Shown: piece by piece, positions 16,757 to 24,532 of the stretch
How the letters are laid out: each line of letters starts with the position of its first letter
Position numbering within the stretch: position 1 is the first letter of the stretch
From: Acidovorax sp.
GTDB taxonomy: Bacteria > Pseudomonadota > Gammaproteobacteria > Burkholderiales > Burkholderiaceae_C
Direction: 5' to 3'
Assembly: GCA_030692685.1 (NCBI GenBank)
Contig: JAUXZO010000099.1
Span: forward strand, 1 to 64,000
Length of the DNA stretch: 64,000 bases
Notes under the pieces: generated by a model
The model's database searches: none
What the model saw: the letters and a program-made list of their open reading frames with translations, nothing else
Told to the model about the DNA's origin: nothing
Position numbers and translations under genes: made by a program

Positions 16757-17416
16757 TCATGGCACCACAAACTCCGCACGGGCTTTCAACGCCGACGCGC
16801 GCGAGTGGCAGCCTTCCAAGTGGTCGTTCACCAGCCCCATTGCCTGCATAAAGGCATACACGGTGGTGGGGCCTACAAAACTCCAGCCGCGCTTTTTGAG
16901 GTCTTTGGACATGGCGATGGACGCAGGCGATGTGGACAAGGTGCGCGCCACCTCGCGCGTGATGCGCTCGGGCCGGTCGGCGGCAGCGGGCTCGTAGCGC
17001 CACACGTAGTGCGCTAGCGACCCGAATTCGCGCCTTAAATCGAGCACGCGCTGCGCGTTATTAATAGTGGACGTGATTTTTCCCCGGTGGCGCACGATGG
17101 CGGCGTCCTGCACCAGGCGCTCCACGTCCTGCTCGCCAAACGCGGCGACCTTTTGAGCGTCGAAGTTGGCAAAGGCGGCGCGAAACCCCTCGCGCTTGTT
17201 CAAGATGGTGAGCCAGCTCAGGCCCGACTGAAAGCCCTCCAGGCACAGCTTTTCAAATAGCCGCCGGTCATCCGCCACCGGAAAGCCCCATTCGTTGTCG
17301 TGGTACTGGCGGTAGAACGGGGTGGCCTGGCACCAGGTGCAGCGCGGGCAACCGGCCTCGTCGGCAAACAGGCCTTCGGGCAGCGTCTGCGGTTCTGGGG
17401 TGGGTTTGGTGGTCAT
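16757..17416 (-). CDS. tag: DNA-3-methyladenine glycosylase I
   Basis: 219 residues from MTTKPTPEP; further upstream frame is spurious. Tag hallmarks are CTWCQATPFYRQYHDNEWGFP near the N-terminus, LEGFQSGLSWLTILNKREGF with the catalytic loop, and the C-terminal zinc ligands in NDHLEGCH. It excises 3-methyladenine from alkylated DNA. Monocistronic by context. Confidence 0.93.
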   Translation of the reverse strand: MTTKPTPEPQTLPEGLFADEAGCPRCTWCQATPFYRQYHDNEWGFPVADDRRLFEKLCLEGFQSGLSWLTILNKREGFRAAFANFDAQKVAAFGEQDVERLVQDAAIVRHRGKITSTINNAQRVLDLRREFGSLAHYVWRYEPAAADRPERITREVARTLSTSPASIAMSKDLKKRGWSFVGPTTVYAFMQAMGLVNDHLEGCHSRASALKARAEFVVP

Positions 17417-17501
17417 GCGCTGCATTCTAAAAACCAGCGTGGCCACGCTCCTGACAACGCACGCCGCACAAGGCCTCCCTGTCTGCCCATAAACTGCCCG
17501 C

Positions 17502-18656
17502 ATGCGCCAGCCTCTAGCCCACCGTCGGGCTTTGCCCACCCTCTTTCTCAGCCTAGCCTTGTCGGGCTGCGCCAGCACCGCCGGCCCCACGAGCGCTTTG
17601 GGCTACTACTGGCAGTCGGTGCGCGGACACATGCAGCTGATGCATGCGGCCGAGCCCCTTGACCACTGGATTGCCCGCCCCGACATCCCGCCCGCCTTGC
17701 GCGAGCGCCTGCAGCTGGCGCAGCGGGCCCGCGCGTTTGCTGTGACCGAACTGGGCCTGCCCGACAACGCCAGCTACCGCCGCTATGCCGACCTGAAGCG
17801 CCCCGCCGCCGTGTGGAACGTAGTGGCCGCGCCGCCCTTTGCGTTGACGCTGCACACCTGGTGCTTCCCCGTCACTGGCTGCATTGGGTACCGGGGTTAC
17901 TTCACCGAGGCCGATGCGCAGGCCGAAGCGGCCGAACTGGCCGCGCAGGGCCTGGAGGTGGAGGTGTATGGCGTGCCCGCGTATTCCACGCTGGGTTACA
18001 TGAACTGGGCGGGCGGCGACCCACTGCTGTCCACTTTCATCGCCTGGCCCGAGGGCGACTTTGTGCGCCTGCTGTTCCACGAGCTGGCGCACCAGGTGGT
18101 CTACGCCAAAGACGACACGTTGTTCAACGAATCTTTTGCCACGGCGGTCGAACGCATCGGCATTGCGCAGTGGCTGTCTACACAATCGACCCCCGAGGCG
18201 CGCGACGCCTTTGCCACCAGCGAGGCGCGGCGCAGCGCCTTTCGCGCGCTGACACGGGCCACACGGGCACGGTTGGCCGCAGTTTATGAGCAAAAAGAGG
18301 CTCTAGCGCTTGATGGTAAAGCGCTAGCAGCTATGAAAAAAGAAGCAATGCAGCAGTTTCAGGCTGACTATGCCGCACTGCGCACGCGCTGGCTGGAGCC
18401 CCAAAACGGCGGCGCGCCGCTGGCGTCTACCGCCCAGGTGGCCGGGTATGACCGCTGGGTGGCCAAGGCCAACAACGCCAGCTTTGCCGCCCAGGCGGCC
18501 TATGACGAATTGGTGCCCGGGTTTGAGGCCCTGTTCAAGCGCGAGGGCCAGGACTGGCCCCGGTTTTATGATGCTGTGCGACAACTGACCCAGCAGCCCC
18601 TGCCGCAGCGCCATGACACGCTGCGCGCGTTGCTGCCCCCCAAAAATACCCCCTAA
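17502..18656 (+). CDS. Predicted aminopeptidase, lipoprotein (Aminopep family)
   Basis: 384 residues. The signal ends in a lipobox (LALSGC), so the protein is probably a membrane-anchored lipoprotein. The zinc motif HELAH lies in RLLFHELAHQVVYAKDDTLFNES, characteristic of the uncharacterised COG4324 predicted aminopeptidases. Part of the coding sequence (about 18301-18336) is a copy of the TAGCGCTT/AAGCGCTA dispersed element, giving an Ala/Leu/Lys-rich stretch (EALALDGKALAAMKKEA) without breaking the frame. The GTG of the next gene follows 11 bp later. Confidence 0.85.
   Translation: MRQPLAHRRALPTLFLSLALSGCASTAGPTSALGYYWQSVRGHMQLMHAAEPLDHWIARPDIPPALRERLQLAQRARAFAVTELGLPDNASYRRYADLKRPAAVWNVVAAPPFALTLHTWCFPVTGCIGYRGYFTEADAQAEAAELAAQGLEVEVYGVPAYSTLGYMNWAGGDPLLSTFIAWPEGDFVRLLFHELAHQVVYAKDDTLFNESFATAVERIGIAQWLSTQSTPEARDAFATSEARRSAFRALTRATRARLAAVYEQKEALALDGKALAAMKKEAMQQFQADYAALRTRWLEPQNGGAPLASTAQVAGYDRWVAKANNASFAAQAAYDELVPGFEALFKREGQDWPRFYDAVRQLTQQPLPQRHDTLRALLPPKNTP
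18303..18327 (-). repeat. TAGCGCTT hairpin element inside a coding sequence
   Basis: CTAGCGCTT, a six-base loop plus flank, then AAGCGCTAG. It is the reverse complement of the element at 34878-34902, and identity continues into the flanks (CAGCTAT). It is the only one of six copies that lies within a gene. Confidence 0.9.
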
Positions 18657-18667
18657 GGAGACGCCCT

Positions 18668-19066
18668 GTGCCAGACATCCACATCCACCGCGACCACCAA
18701 CTGGGCCTCAAGGCAGCCCGCAAGATCGCGTTCTCGTGGGCCGAAAAGGCAGAAGAAAAGTTCGATATGGAGTGCACCTACGAAGAGGGCGACACCGAAG
18801 ATACGCTGACCTTCAGCCGCTCGGGCGTCAAAGGCACCCTGCTGGTGGATGCGCACCAGTTCGAGATGAAGGCGCAACTGGGCTTTTTGTTCGGCGCGTT
18901 CAAGGACCGTATCGAATCCGAGATTGGCGAGCAACTGGACGCGCTGCTCAACGCCCCGCACCCCGTCGCCAAGAAGAAAGACAAGCCAGGCAAAGCGGAG
19001 AAGGTGGCGGACGCCGAACCAAAGAAGGCCGCGGCAAAGCCTGCGCCCAAAGCCAAGAAAGCGTGA
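18668..19066 (+). CDS. Polyhydroxyalkanoic acid system family protein
   Basis: 132 residues from a GTG preceded by AAGGAG at 18655-18660. The N-terminal 90 residues (PDIHIHRDHQLGLKAARKIA) match the small PHA-system proteins; the last 35 are Lys/Ala-rich (KKKDKPGKAEK, PKAKKA), resembling the basic tails of granule- or DNA-associated proteins. A role in polyhydroxyalkanoate granules is inferred from the family. A nitroreductase gene follows 11 bp later. Confidence 0.82.
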   Translation: MPDIHIHRDHQLGLKAARKIAFSWAEKAEEKFDMECTYEEGDTEDTLTFSRSGVKGTLLVDAHQFEMKAQLGFLFGAFKDRIESEIGEQLDALLNAPHPVAKKKDKPGKAEKVADAEPKKAAAKPAPKAKKA

Positions 19067-19077
19067 ACGGGCGCACC

Positions 19078-19815
19078 ATGACAGCGCCCGGCACCACCCC
19101 GCTCCATCCTGCTCTGGCCCCAGCGCCCGTTGCCGCGGCAGACAGCGCCGCGTTCCACACGCTGTCGGACCTGCTCCACACCCGCTACAGCTGCCGCGCA
19201 TTTCTGCCCGATCCCCTGCCCCGCGCCACCATCGAACGCATGCTGGCGACCGCACAGCGCACGGCATCGTGGTGCAACGCACAACCCTGGCAGCTGCACA
19301 TTGCCAGCGGCAACACCGTCGATCGCCTGCGCAGCGCGCTGCAGGCGCATGTGGCCACCGCGGCGCCCAACCCCGACCTACCTTGGCCACGCGAGTACCG
19401 TGGCGTATACCAGGACCGCCGCCGTGAATGCGGCTATGGCCTGTACGAAGCCCTGGGCATAGCCAAGGGTGACCGCGAGGCCTCGGCGCGCCAGGCGGCA
19501 CAGAACTTCACCATGTTCGGCGCGCCTCATGTAGCCATCGTCACCAGCGACGAGGCGCTGGGCGTGTACGGCGCGGTGGACTGCGGCGCGTATGTGAGCA
19601 GCTTCATGCTGGCAGCGCACAGTCTGGGCGTGGGCTCCATTGCGCAGGCGGCGCTGGCCGCCTACCCCGATGTGCTGCGCGAGGTGCTGGGCCTGGGCGC
19701 AGACCGCACTGTGGTGTGCGGCATCTCGTTCGGGCTGCCCGACCTGGCACACCCGGCCAACCAATTTCGCACCACGCGCGCCGACGTGGCCAGCGCTGTG
19801 GTGTGGAAAGACTGA
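19078..19815 (+). CDS. Nitroreductase
   Basis: 245 residues. FMN-binding nitroreductase fold with RYSCRAFLPDPLPRATIERM near residue 38, ASWCNAQPWQLH, and GVGSIAQAALAAYPDVLREVL. It uses NAD(P)H to reduce nitro compounds or quinones; the natural substrate is unknown. It lies 5 bp upstream of the lyase gene. Confidence 0.88.
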   Translation: MTAPGTTPLHPALAPAPVAAADSAAFHTLSDLLHTRYSCRAFLPDPLPRATIERMLATAQRTASWCNAQPWQLHIASGNTVDRLRSALQAHVATAAPNPDLPWPREYRGVYQDRRRECGYGLYEALGIAKGDREASARQAAQNFTMFGAPHVAIVTSDEALGVYGAVDCGAYVSSFMLAAHSLGVGSIAQAALAAYPDVLREVLGLGADRTVVCGISFGLPDLAHPANQFRTTRADVASAVVWKD

Positions 19816-19820
19816 CCGCC

Positions 19821-20783
19821 ATGAACGCATTGCCTGCAGCCCCCGTGCATCCGCAGCCCGACGCAGTCCTCATCAGTGAGGTCGGCCCGCGCGACGGGCT
19901 GCAGTCGGTCCAGGCCACCATGCCCACCGCCCACAAGCTGTTGTGGATTGACGCGCTGGTGGCTGCGGGCTTGCGCGAGATTGAGGTGGGCTCGTTTGTG
20001 CCCGCCCGCCTGTTGCCCCAAATGGCCGACGTCGCCGAGGTGGTGCGCCACGCACTCACCCACTCGGGCGTCACGGTGATGGCGCTGGCCCCCAACCTGC
20101 GCGGTGCCCAGGCGGCCATTGCGGCGGGCGTGCACAAGGTCACGCTGCCGGTGTCTGCCAGTGCAGCGCATTCGCTCGCCAACGTGCGCAAGACGCGCGA
20201 GGCCATGGTGGACGAAGTGCGCGCGGTGGCGCAGTGGCGCCGCGACATGGCGCCTGGTGTGCTGGTGGAGGTGGGCCTGTCCACCGCGTTTGGCTGCACG
20301 CTGCAAGGGCAGGTGTCCGAAGACGAGGTGCTGTGGCTGGCCGCCCAGTGCGCCGAGGCGGGCGCTGACGAGGTGGGGCTTTCGGACACCACCGGCATGG
20401 CCAACCCGGCCCAGGTGCGGCGCTTGTTTACCCACTTGCAGGCCGAACTGGGCACCCGCGCTGGCGCGGCCCACATGCACAACACCCGGGGGCTGGGCCT
20501 GGCGAACTGCCTCGCAGCCTACGACGTGGGTGTGCGCACGTTTGACGCATCACTGGGCGGGTTGGGTGGCTGCCCCTATGCGCCGGGCGCGTCGGGCAAC
20601 GTGGTGACCGAGGACCTGGTGTTCATGTTCGAGGCCATGGGAATCGCCACGGGGGTCAACCTAGACCGCCTGATGGCGGCGCGCCAGCCTTTGCAGGCGG
20701 GGCTGCCGGGCGAGCCGATTTATGGGATGACGCCGGAGGCGGGGTTGCCCAAGGGTTGGGCGCATGGCGCCCCAAGCCGTTGA
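19821..20783 (+). CDS. Hydroxymethylglutaryl-CoA lyase family protein
   Basis: 320 residues, TIM-barrel HMGL-like domain. EVGPRDGLQSV carries the metal-binding RD, FGCTLQGQV the middle motif, VGLSDTTGMANP and HMHNTRGLGLAN the metal site, and LGGLGGCPYAPGASGNV the cysteine signature of HMG-CoA lyases. The likely role is in leucine or related acyl-CoA breakdown, or as a citramalyl-type lyase. A strong terminator follows. Confidence 0.88.
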   Translation: MNALPAAPVHPQPDAVLISEVGPRDGLQSVQATMPTAHKLLWIDALVAAGLREIEVGSFVPARLLPQMADVAEVVRHALTHSGVTVMALAPNLRGAQAAIAAGVHKVTLPVSASAAHSLANVRKTREAMVDEVRAVAQWRRDMAPGVLVEVGLSTAFGCTLQGQVSEDEVLWLAAQCAEAGADEVGLSDTTGMANPAQVRRLFTHLQAELGTRAGAAHMHNTRGLGLANCLAAYDVGVRTFDASLGGLGGCPYAPGASGNVVTEDLVFMFEAMGIATGVNLDRLMAARQPLQAGLPGEPIYGMTPEAGLPKGWAHGAPSR

Positions 20784-20802
20784 GATCATGGCGCTGCAAC
20801 GC

Positions 20803-20829
20803 AAAAAGGCGGCCTGGGTCGCCTTTTTT
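20803..20829. terminator. Bidirectional rho-independent terminator
   Basis: AAAAAGGCG and CGCCTTTTT form a 9 bp stem with an 8-base loop. The run of T follows the stem on either strand, so it can end both the lyase transcript and the convergent acyl-CoA-binding protein gene. Confidence 0.85.
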
Positions 20830-20872
20830 GATGCCTGGCACTGCGGCCAGATGACACACAGCAGCGGGAGGA

Positions 20873-21127
20873 TCAGCTCAGTTCGGTGATCAGGTCGATG
20901 TACTGCTGCTTGGCGGCATCGGCCTCGGTGCCCTTGAGGTTGTTCCACGCGTCCCACTTGGCGCGGCCCACCATGTCGGTAAAGCTGGGCTTCTTTTCGG
21001 CGTTGTCGCCCGCAGTGGCCTGCTTGTACAGCGCGTAAATCTTGAGCAGCGTGGCGTTGTCGGGACGCTCGCTGAGGTTCTTGGAATTGGCCACAGCGGC
21101 TTCGAAGGTGGCGTTCAGATCGGCCAT
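20873..21127 (-). CDS. Acyl-CoA-binding protein
   Basis: 84 residues, the normal ACBP size. Hallmarks are LKIYALYKQATAGDN, KPSFTDMVGRAKWDAWNNLKG and the final QQYIDLITEL. It binds long-chain acyl-CoA in the cytoplasm. The start follows a good AGGAG. It is divergent from the wax ester synthase gene, which uses acyl-CoA. Confidence 0.94.
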   Translation of the reverse strand: MADLNATFEAAVANSKNLSERPDNATLLKIYALYKQATAGDNAEKKPSFTDMVGRAKWDAWNNLKGTEADAAKQQYIDLITELS

Positions 21128-21375
21128 GTCGGTTGCTCCTTGGATGGAAAACGAAAGAAGTTGGGGGAGGGAAAGAACGGTGTCGGCAAGGGATTGCTGC
21201 GTTGTATCTTACGGGCTGCGCCAAGCGCAAAGCCGCCCAACGCTTAGAGGCAAGCCCCCAAAAACAATCACAACTTACACAAACTGCGATGAGGCCGCCC
21301 GCCCGCTCGTGGGACGCAGCGGCGGATTCATCCCAATTTGCGCAAGTCCCGACAAACACAACAGGTGTACATCTG

Positions 21376-23049
21376 ATGGTGACCCGCACAACCGCTCCCA
21401 CCGCCACGGCGGCCCCCGGCACAAGCCCGCAGCGCCCCTCAAGCCCCTTGGGGGCCGCATCATCGGCGGCGGCCATAGCCCGGGACAAAACCGCCTCCGC
21501 AGCCCGGCGCAGCGCTCAGGCCTTGCCCCCGGCGGCCCGCAAAGCGGCGGGCGTGGTGCAAAAAAACATGCGGCGCGCGGCCACCGGCATGCTGGGGCTG
21601 TCGGGCGAGCGCATGAGCAAGGTCGATACCGCCTGGCTGCGCATGGACTCGCAGAGCAACCTCATGATGATCAACGGCGTGTGGACCCTGTCGCCCGGGG
21701 TCTCCTGGGCGGACCTGTGCGAGCGCGTGCAGCAGCGCCTGCTGCAGTACCCACGGTTTCGCCAGCGTGTGGTGGAGGACGCCGCTGGCGCCACCTGGGT
21801 AGAGGACCGCAACTTTGACATCGCCGCCCACATCCTGCGCGAAACGCTGCCCGTCGCTGCGGGCCACAGCATGCAGCGCGCACTGCAAGACCGCGTGGGC
21901 GAACTGGCCATGCAGCGCTTGGACAAGCGCCGCCCGCTGTGGCAGATGCACCTGATCGAAAATTTTGTGGGTGACGACGGGCTGCCGGGTAGCGCGCTCA
22001 TCGTGCGCATCCACCATTGCATTGCCGACGGCATTGCGCTGATCTCGGTGACCATGTCGCTGGTGGACGGTGGGTCGGAGCCGCCCAAACGCAAACCCCG
22101 CGCAAACAAGGACGGCGCCGCCCTGGCCGAGGACTGGATAGCCGACGCGCTCATCAAGCCCTTTACCAACATGACCGTGAAGGCGCTGGACCTGGCCGGT
22201 GACGGCGCCGCCAAGTCGTTCAAGATGCTGAGCGACCCTGAGAAAACCATGCACCACGGGCTGGCTGGCACCATGGACATGGCGCGCGTAGCCTACCAGC
22301 TGGTGAGCGATGCCGCCGCGCTGGCGCTGATGCCCGACGACTCTCCCACACGGCTCAAAGGCCAGCCGGGCAGCGCCAAGCGTGTGGCCTGGTGCCCGCC
22401 TATTCCCCTGGAGGAAGTCAAGGCGATCGGCAAGGCGCTCAACTGCTCGATCAACGATGTGCTGCTGTCGTGTGTGGCGGGCGCTATCGGCGGCTATCTG
22501 CGCAGCCAGGGCGACGACCCCACCGGCCAGGAGATCCGCGCGATGATCCCCGTCAACCTGCGCCCCATGGAAGAAGCCTGGAAGCTGGGCAACCGCTTTG
22601 GCCTGGTGCCGCTGGTCTTGCCCATTGGCGTGGCCAACCCGGTGGAGCGGGTGTACGAGGTGCGCAAGCGCATGAACGCATTGAAGGGCAGCACCCAGCC
22701 CATCCTGGCGTTTGCCATGCTGGCCGTGGCAGGCCTGATGATCAAGCCCGCACAGGATGCGCTGCTTAGCCTTTTTGGCCGCAAGACCACGGCGGTGATG
22801 ACCAACGTACCAGGCCCCAAGGAGCAACTTACCCTGTGCGGCGCTCGCGTGACGCAGTGCATGTTCTGGGTGCCACAGTCGGGAGACATTGGCCTGGGAG
22901 TGTCCATCCTGAGCTACGGCGGCGGCGTGCAGTTTGGCGTGATCACGGACACCACCCTGTGCCCCGAGCCACAGCAGATCATCGACGCCTTTGCGCCCGA
23001 GTTCAATCAGCTGTCGCTGCTGACGCTGATGCTGCCCTGGGGCGAGTGA
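21376..23049 (+). CDS. Wax ester synthase / diacylglycerol acyltransferase (WS/DGAT)
   Basis: 557 residues if started at the ATG at 21376; the frame is open to 21133, and M at 21571 is another candidate. The catalytic HHxxxDG motif is present (RIHHCIADGIAL), as are the conserved NDVLLSCVAGA and TNVPGP segments. It transfers acyl groups from acyl-CoA to fatty alcohols or diacylglycerol for storage lipids. The N-terminal 65 residues are low-complexity Ala/Thr/Pro. Context with ACBP, HMG-CoA-lyase-like and PHA genes suggests a lipid storage neighbourhood. Confidence 0.88.
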   Translation: MVTRTTAPTATAAPGTSPQRPSSPLGAASSAAAIARDKTASAARRSAQALPPAARKAAGVVQKNMRRAATGMLGLSGERMSKVDTAWLRMDSQSNLMMINGVWTLSPGVSWADLCERVQQRLLQYPRFRQRVVEDAAGATWVEDRNFDIAAHILRETLPVAAGHSMQRALQDRVGELAMQRLDKRRPLWQMHLIENFVGDDGLPGSALIVRIHHCIADGIALISVTMSLVDGGSEPPKRKPRANKDGAALAEDWIADALIKPFTNMTVKALDLAGDGAAKSFKMLSDPEKTMHHGLAGTMDMARVAYQLVSDAAALALMPDDSPTRLKGQPGSAKRVAWCPPIPLEEVKAIGKALNCSINDVLLSCVAGAIGGYLRSQGDDPTGQEIRAMIPVNLRPMEEAWKLGNRFGLVPLVLPIGVANPVERVYEVRKRMNALKGSTQPILAFAMLAVAGLMIKPAQDALLSLFGRKTTAVMTNVPGPKEQLTLCGARVTQCMFWVPQSGDIGLGVSILSYGGGVQFGVITDTTLCPEPQQIIDAFAPEFNQLSLLTLMLPWGE

Positions 23050-23276
23050 TGCGGCAGCGCAGCCCTGTGGGCCGAGAAGAAAAGTGGCACGGAGTGAAAC
23101 CGGCCAAGGCAGGGCACAAGGGTCGTTCAAAGCGGCCTTCAAAGCGGCCCCCAAGGACCCACAGGTGCACCGAAAGCGCCGCAAAATTACCCCGGAAGTG
23201 CCCCAAAAGTGCCCCACAAGGCCTCCCAGGAATGCCCCGCTAACGCCATGACCGCAGCGCCCGGCGCGTTTAACAC

Positions 23277-23888
23277 TCAGGCGCGCTGCACAGCCACCAT
23301 CCCCTGCAGCAGCCGCGACACGCTGGCGAGCACGCCACTCAACGGCTCGCCCATCTGCACCCGCACGATGGCACCCTCCACCACCAGCGTCAGCGCCTGC
23401 GCGTCCTGCGCGCGCTCTTGTTCGTGTTCGGGGCCTGGCGGCAACAAGGTGGCCAGCAGCTGCGTCACGTCTCGCTTGTGGCGCTGTGCAATGTCCACCA
23501 CCTCGGGCACGGTGCCGCCCAGCTCGCTCACGCTGTTGATAAACGCGCAGCCCCGGTAGTCGTCCCGGCCCAGCCATTCAGCCAGCGCAAGAGGCAATGC
23601 GGCCAGGCGGCGGGCAGCGTCGTCATGCTCCCCACCGTGGCAAACCAGGGCCGCAGCAAACCAGTCGATCCAGCGGGTGTGCCGGTACTCAAGGTACGCA
23701 CACACCAGGTCGTTTTTACTGGGGAAATGTCTGTAGAAGGTGACTTTGGTCACGCCGGACTCGGCAATCACGCGGTCGATGCCCGTGGCGCGAATGCCGT
23801 CTCGGTAGAACAGCGCATGTGCGGTGTGCAGCAGACGGTCGCGGGCGGGCTGGACTTTCCAGTCTGGTGGCTGTGGCGCAGAGGTCAT
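23277..23888 (-). CDS. TetR-family transcriptional regulator
   Basis: 203 residues. The N-terminal TetR HTH (GIRATGIDRVIAESGVTKVT, FYRHFPSKNDLV) is canonical; the C-terminal ligand domain is of the TetR_C type with RGCAFINSVSELG. Divergent from the DUF1348 gene. Two nearly identical 18 bp palindromes lie in the spacer, so autoregulation and control of the neighbour are likely. Confidence 0.92.
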   Translation of the reverse strand: MTSAPQPPDWKVQPARDRLLHTAHALFYRDGIRATGIDRVIAESGVTKVTFYRHFPSKNDLVCAYLEYRHTRWIDWFAAALVCHGGEHDDAARRLAALPLALAEWLGRDDYRGCAFINSVSELGGTVPEVVDIAQRHKRDVTQLLATLLPPGPEHEQERAQDAQALTLVVEGAIVRVQMGEPLSGVLASVSRLLQGMVAVQRA

Positions 23889-23897
23889 CGGGGTATT

Positions 23898-23915
23898 GTA
23901 GACAAGTCTGTCTAC
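23898..23915. promoter_or_regulatory. TetR-type operator, site 1
   Basis: GTAGACAAGTCTGTCTAC, a perfect 7 bp inverted repeat with a 4 bp centre. It covers the -35-like TAGACA (23899-23904) that pairs with TATGAT at 23923-23928 (18 bp spacing) to form a good forward promoter for the DUF1348 gene. Confidence 0.78.
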
Positions 23916-23934
23916 ATCACTCTATGATGCACCT

Positions 23935-23952
23935 ATAGACAGACCTGTCTAC
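23935..23952. promoter_or_regulatory. TetR-type operator, site 2
   Basis: ATAGACAGACCTGTCTAC, the same inverted repeat with one altered outer base, 37 bp from site 1 start to start. It would lie just downstream of the predicted forward transcription start, a blocking position for a repressor. Confidence 0.75.
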
Positions 23953-23993
23953 CACCACCTGCCCCCTAACCTATCCACCTCTAAGGCCGCCCC

Positions 23994-24461
23994 ATGGACA
24001 CCCGCCCACCACTACCCCCTTTCACCCTGGAGACGGCGACCCAGAAGGTCCGTCTTGCCGAAGACGGCTGGAACTCGCGAGACCCGGCCCGCGTGGCCTT
24101 GGCGTACTCGGAGGACACCCGCTGGCGCAACCGCGCAGAATTTCCGGTAGGCCGCGCTGCAGCGCAGCAGTTGCTGGAGCGCAAATGGGCGCGCGAGCTG
24201 GACTACCGCCTCATCAAAGAAATCTGGGCTTTCAGCAGCCACCGCATCGCCGTGCGGTTTGCCTACGAGTGGCACGACGACGCGGGCAACTGGTACCGCA
24301 GCTATGGCAACGAGAACTGGGAGTTCAATGACGCGGGCCTTATGACAGTGCGCCATGCCAGCATCAACGACCGCCCCATTGATGGGGCGGACCGGCTGTT
24401 CTTCTGGCCGTTGGGACGCAGGCCGGATGACCACCGGGGGTTGAGCGATCTGGGGCTCTGA
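23994..24461 (+). CDS. DUF1348 / NTF2-like (SnoaL-type) protein
   Basis: 155 residues. [33 protein letters not shown]... and [23 protein letters not shown] are characteristic of DUF1348, an NTF2-like fold of unknown catalytic role. It is the presumed target of the divergent TetR regulator; such pairs often respond to reactive or xenobiotic compounds, but that is inference. Confidence 0.85.
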   Translation: MDTRPPLPPFTLETATQKVRLAEDGWNSRDPARVALAYSEDTRWRNRAEFPVGRAAAQQLLERKWARELDYRLIKEIWAFSSHRIAVRFAYEWHDDAGNWYRSYGNENWEFNDAGLMTVRHASINDRPIDGADRLFFWPLGRRPDDHRGLSDLGL

Positions 24462-24509
24462 GCCCCGAGACCGCGGGCGACGCTGCGGTACACCCGCAGA
24501 TTCGCCCGC
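24452..24509. terminator. Tandem stem-loops between convergent genes
   Basis: GGGGCT-CTG-AGCCCC (24452-24466) spans the DUF1348 stop codon, and a larger hairpin (GCGGGCGA with TCGCCCGC, inner CTGCGG with CCGCAG) occupies 24473-24509. There is no T-run, so classical termination is uncertain, but the position between two convergent genes fits. Confidence 0.45.
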
Positions 24510-24532
24510 CATCCCGGCCATTGAACCGTCAG

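Noticed and set aside
21460..23577. 705-residue open frame opposite the WS/DGAT gene
   Set aside because: It is the antisense shadow of a GC-rich gene with intact catalytic motifs. Its translation is His/Gln/Gly-rich and matches no family I know.
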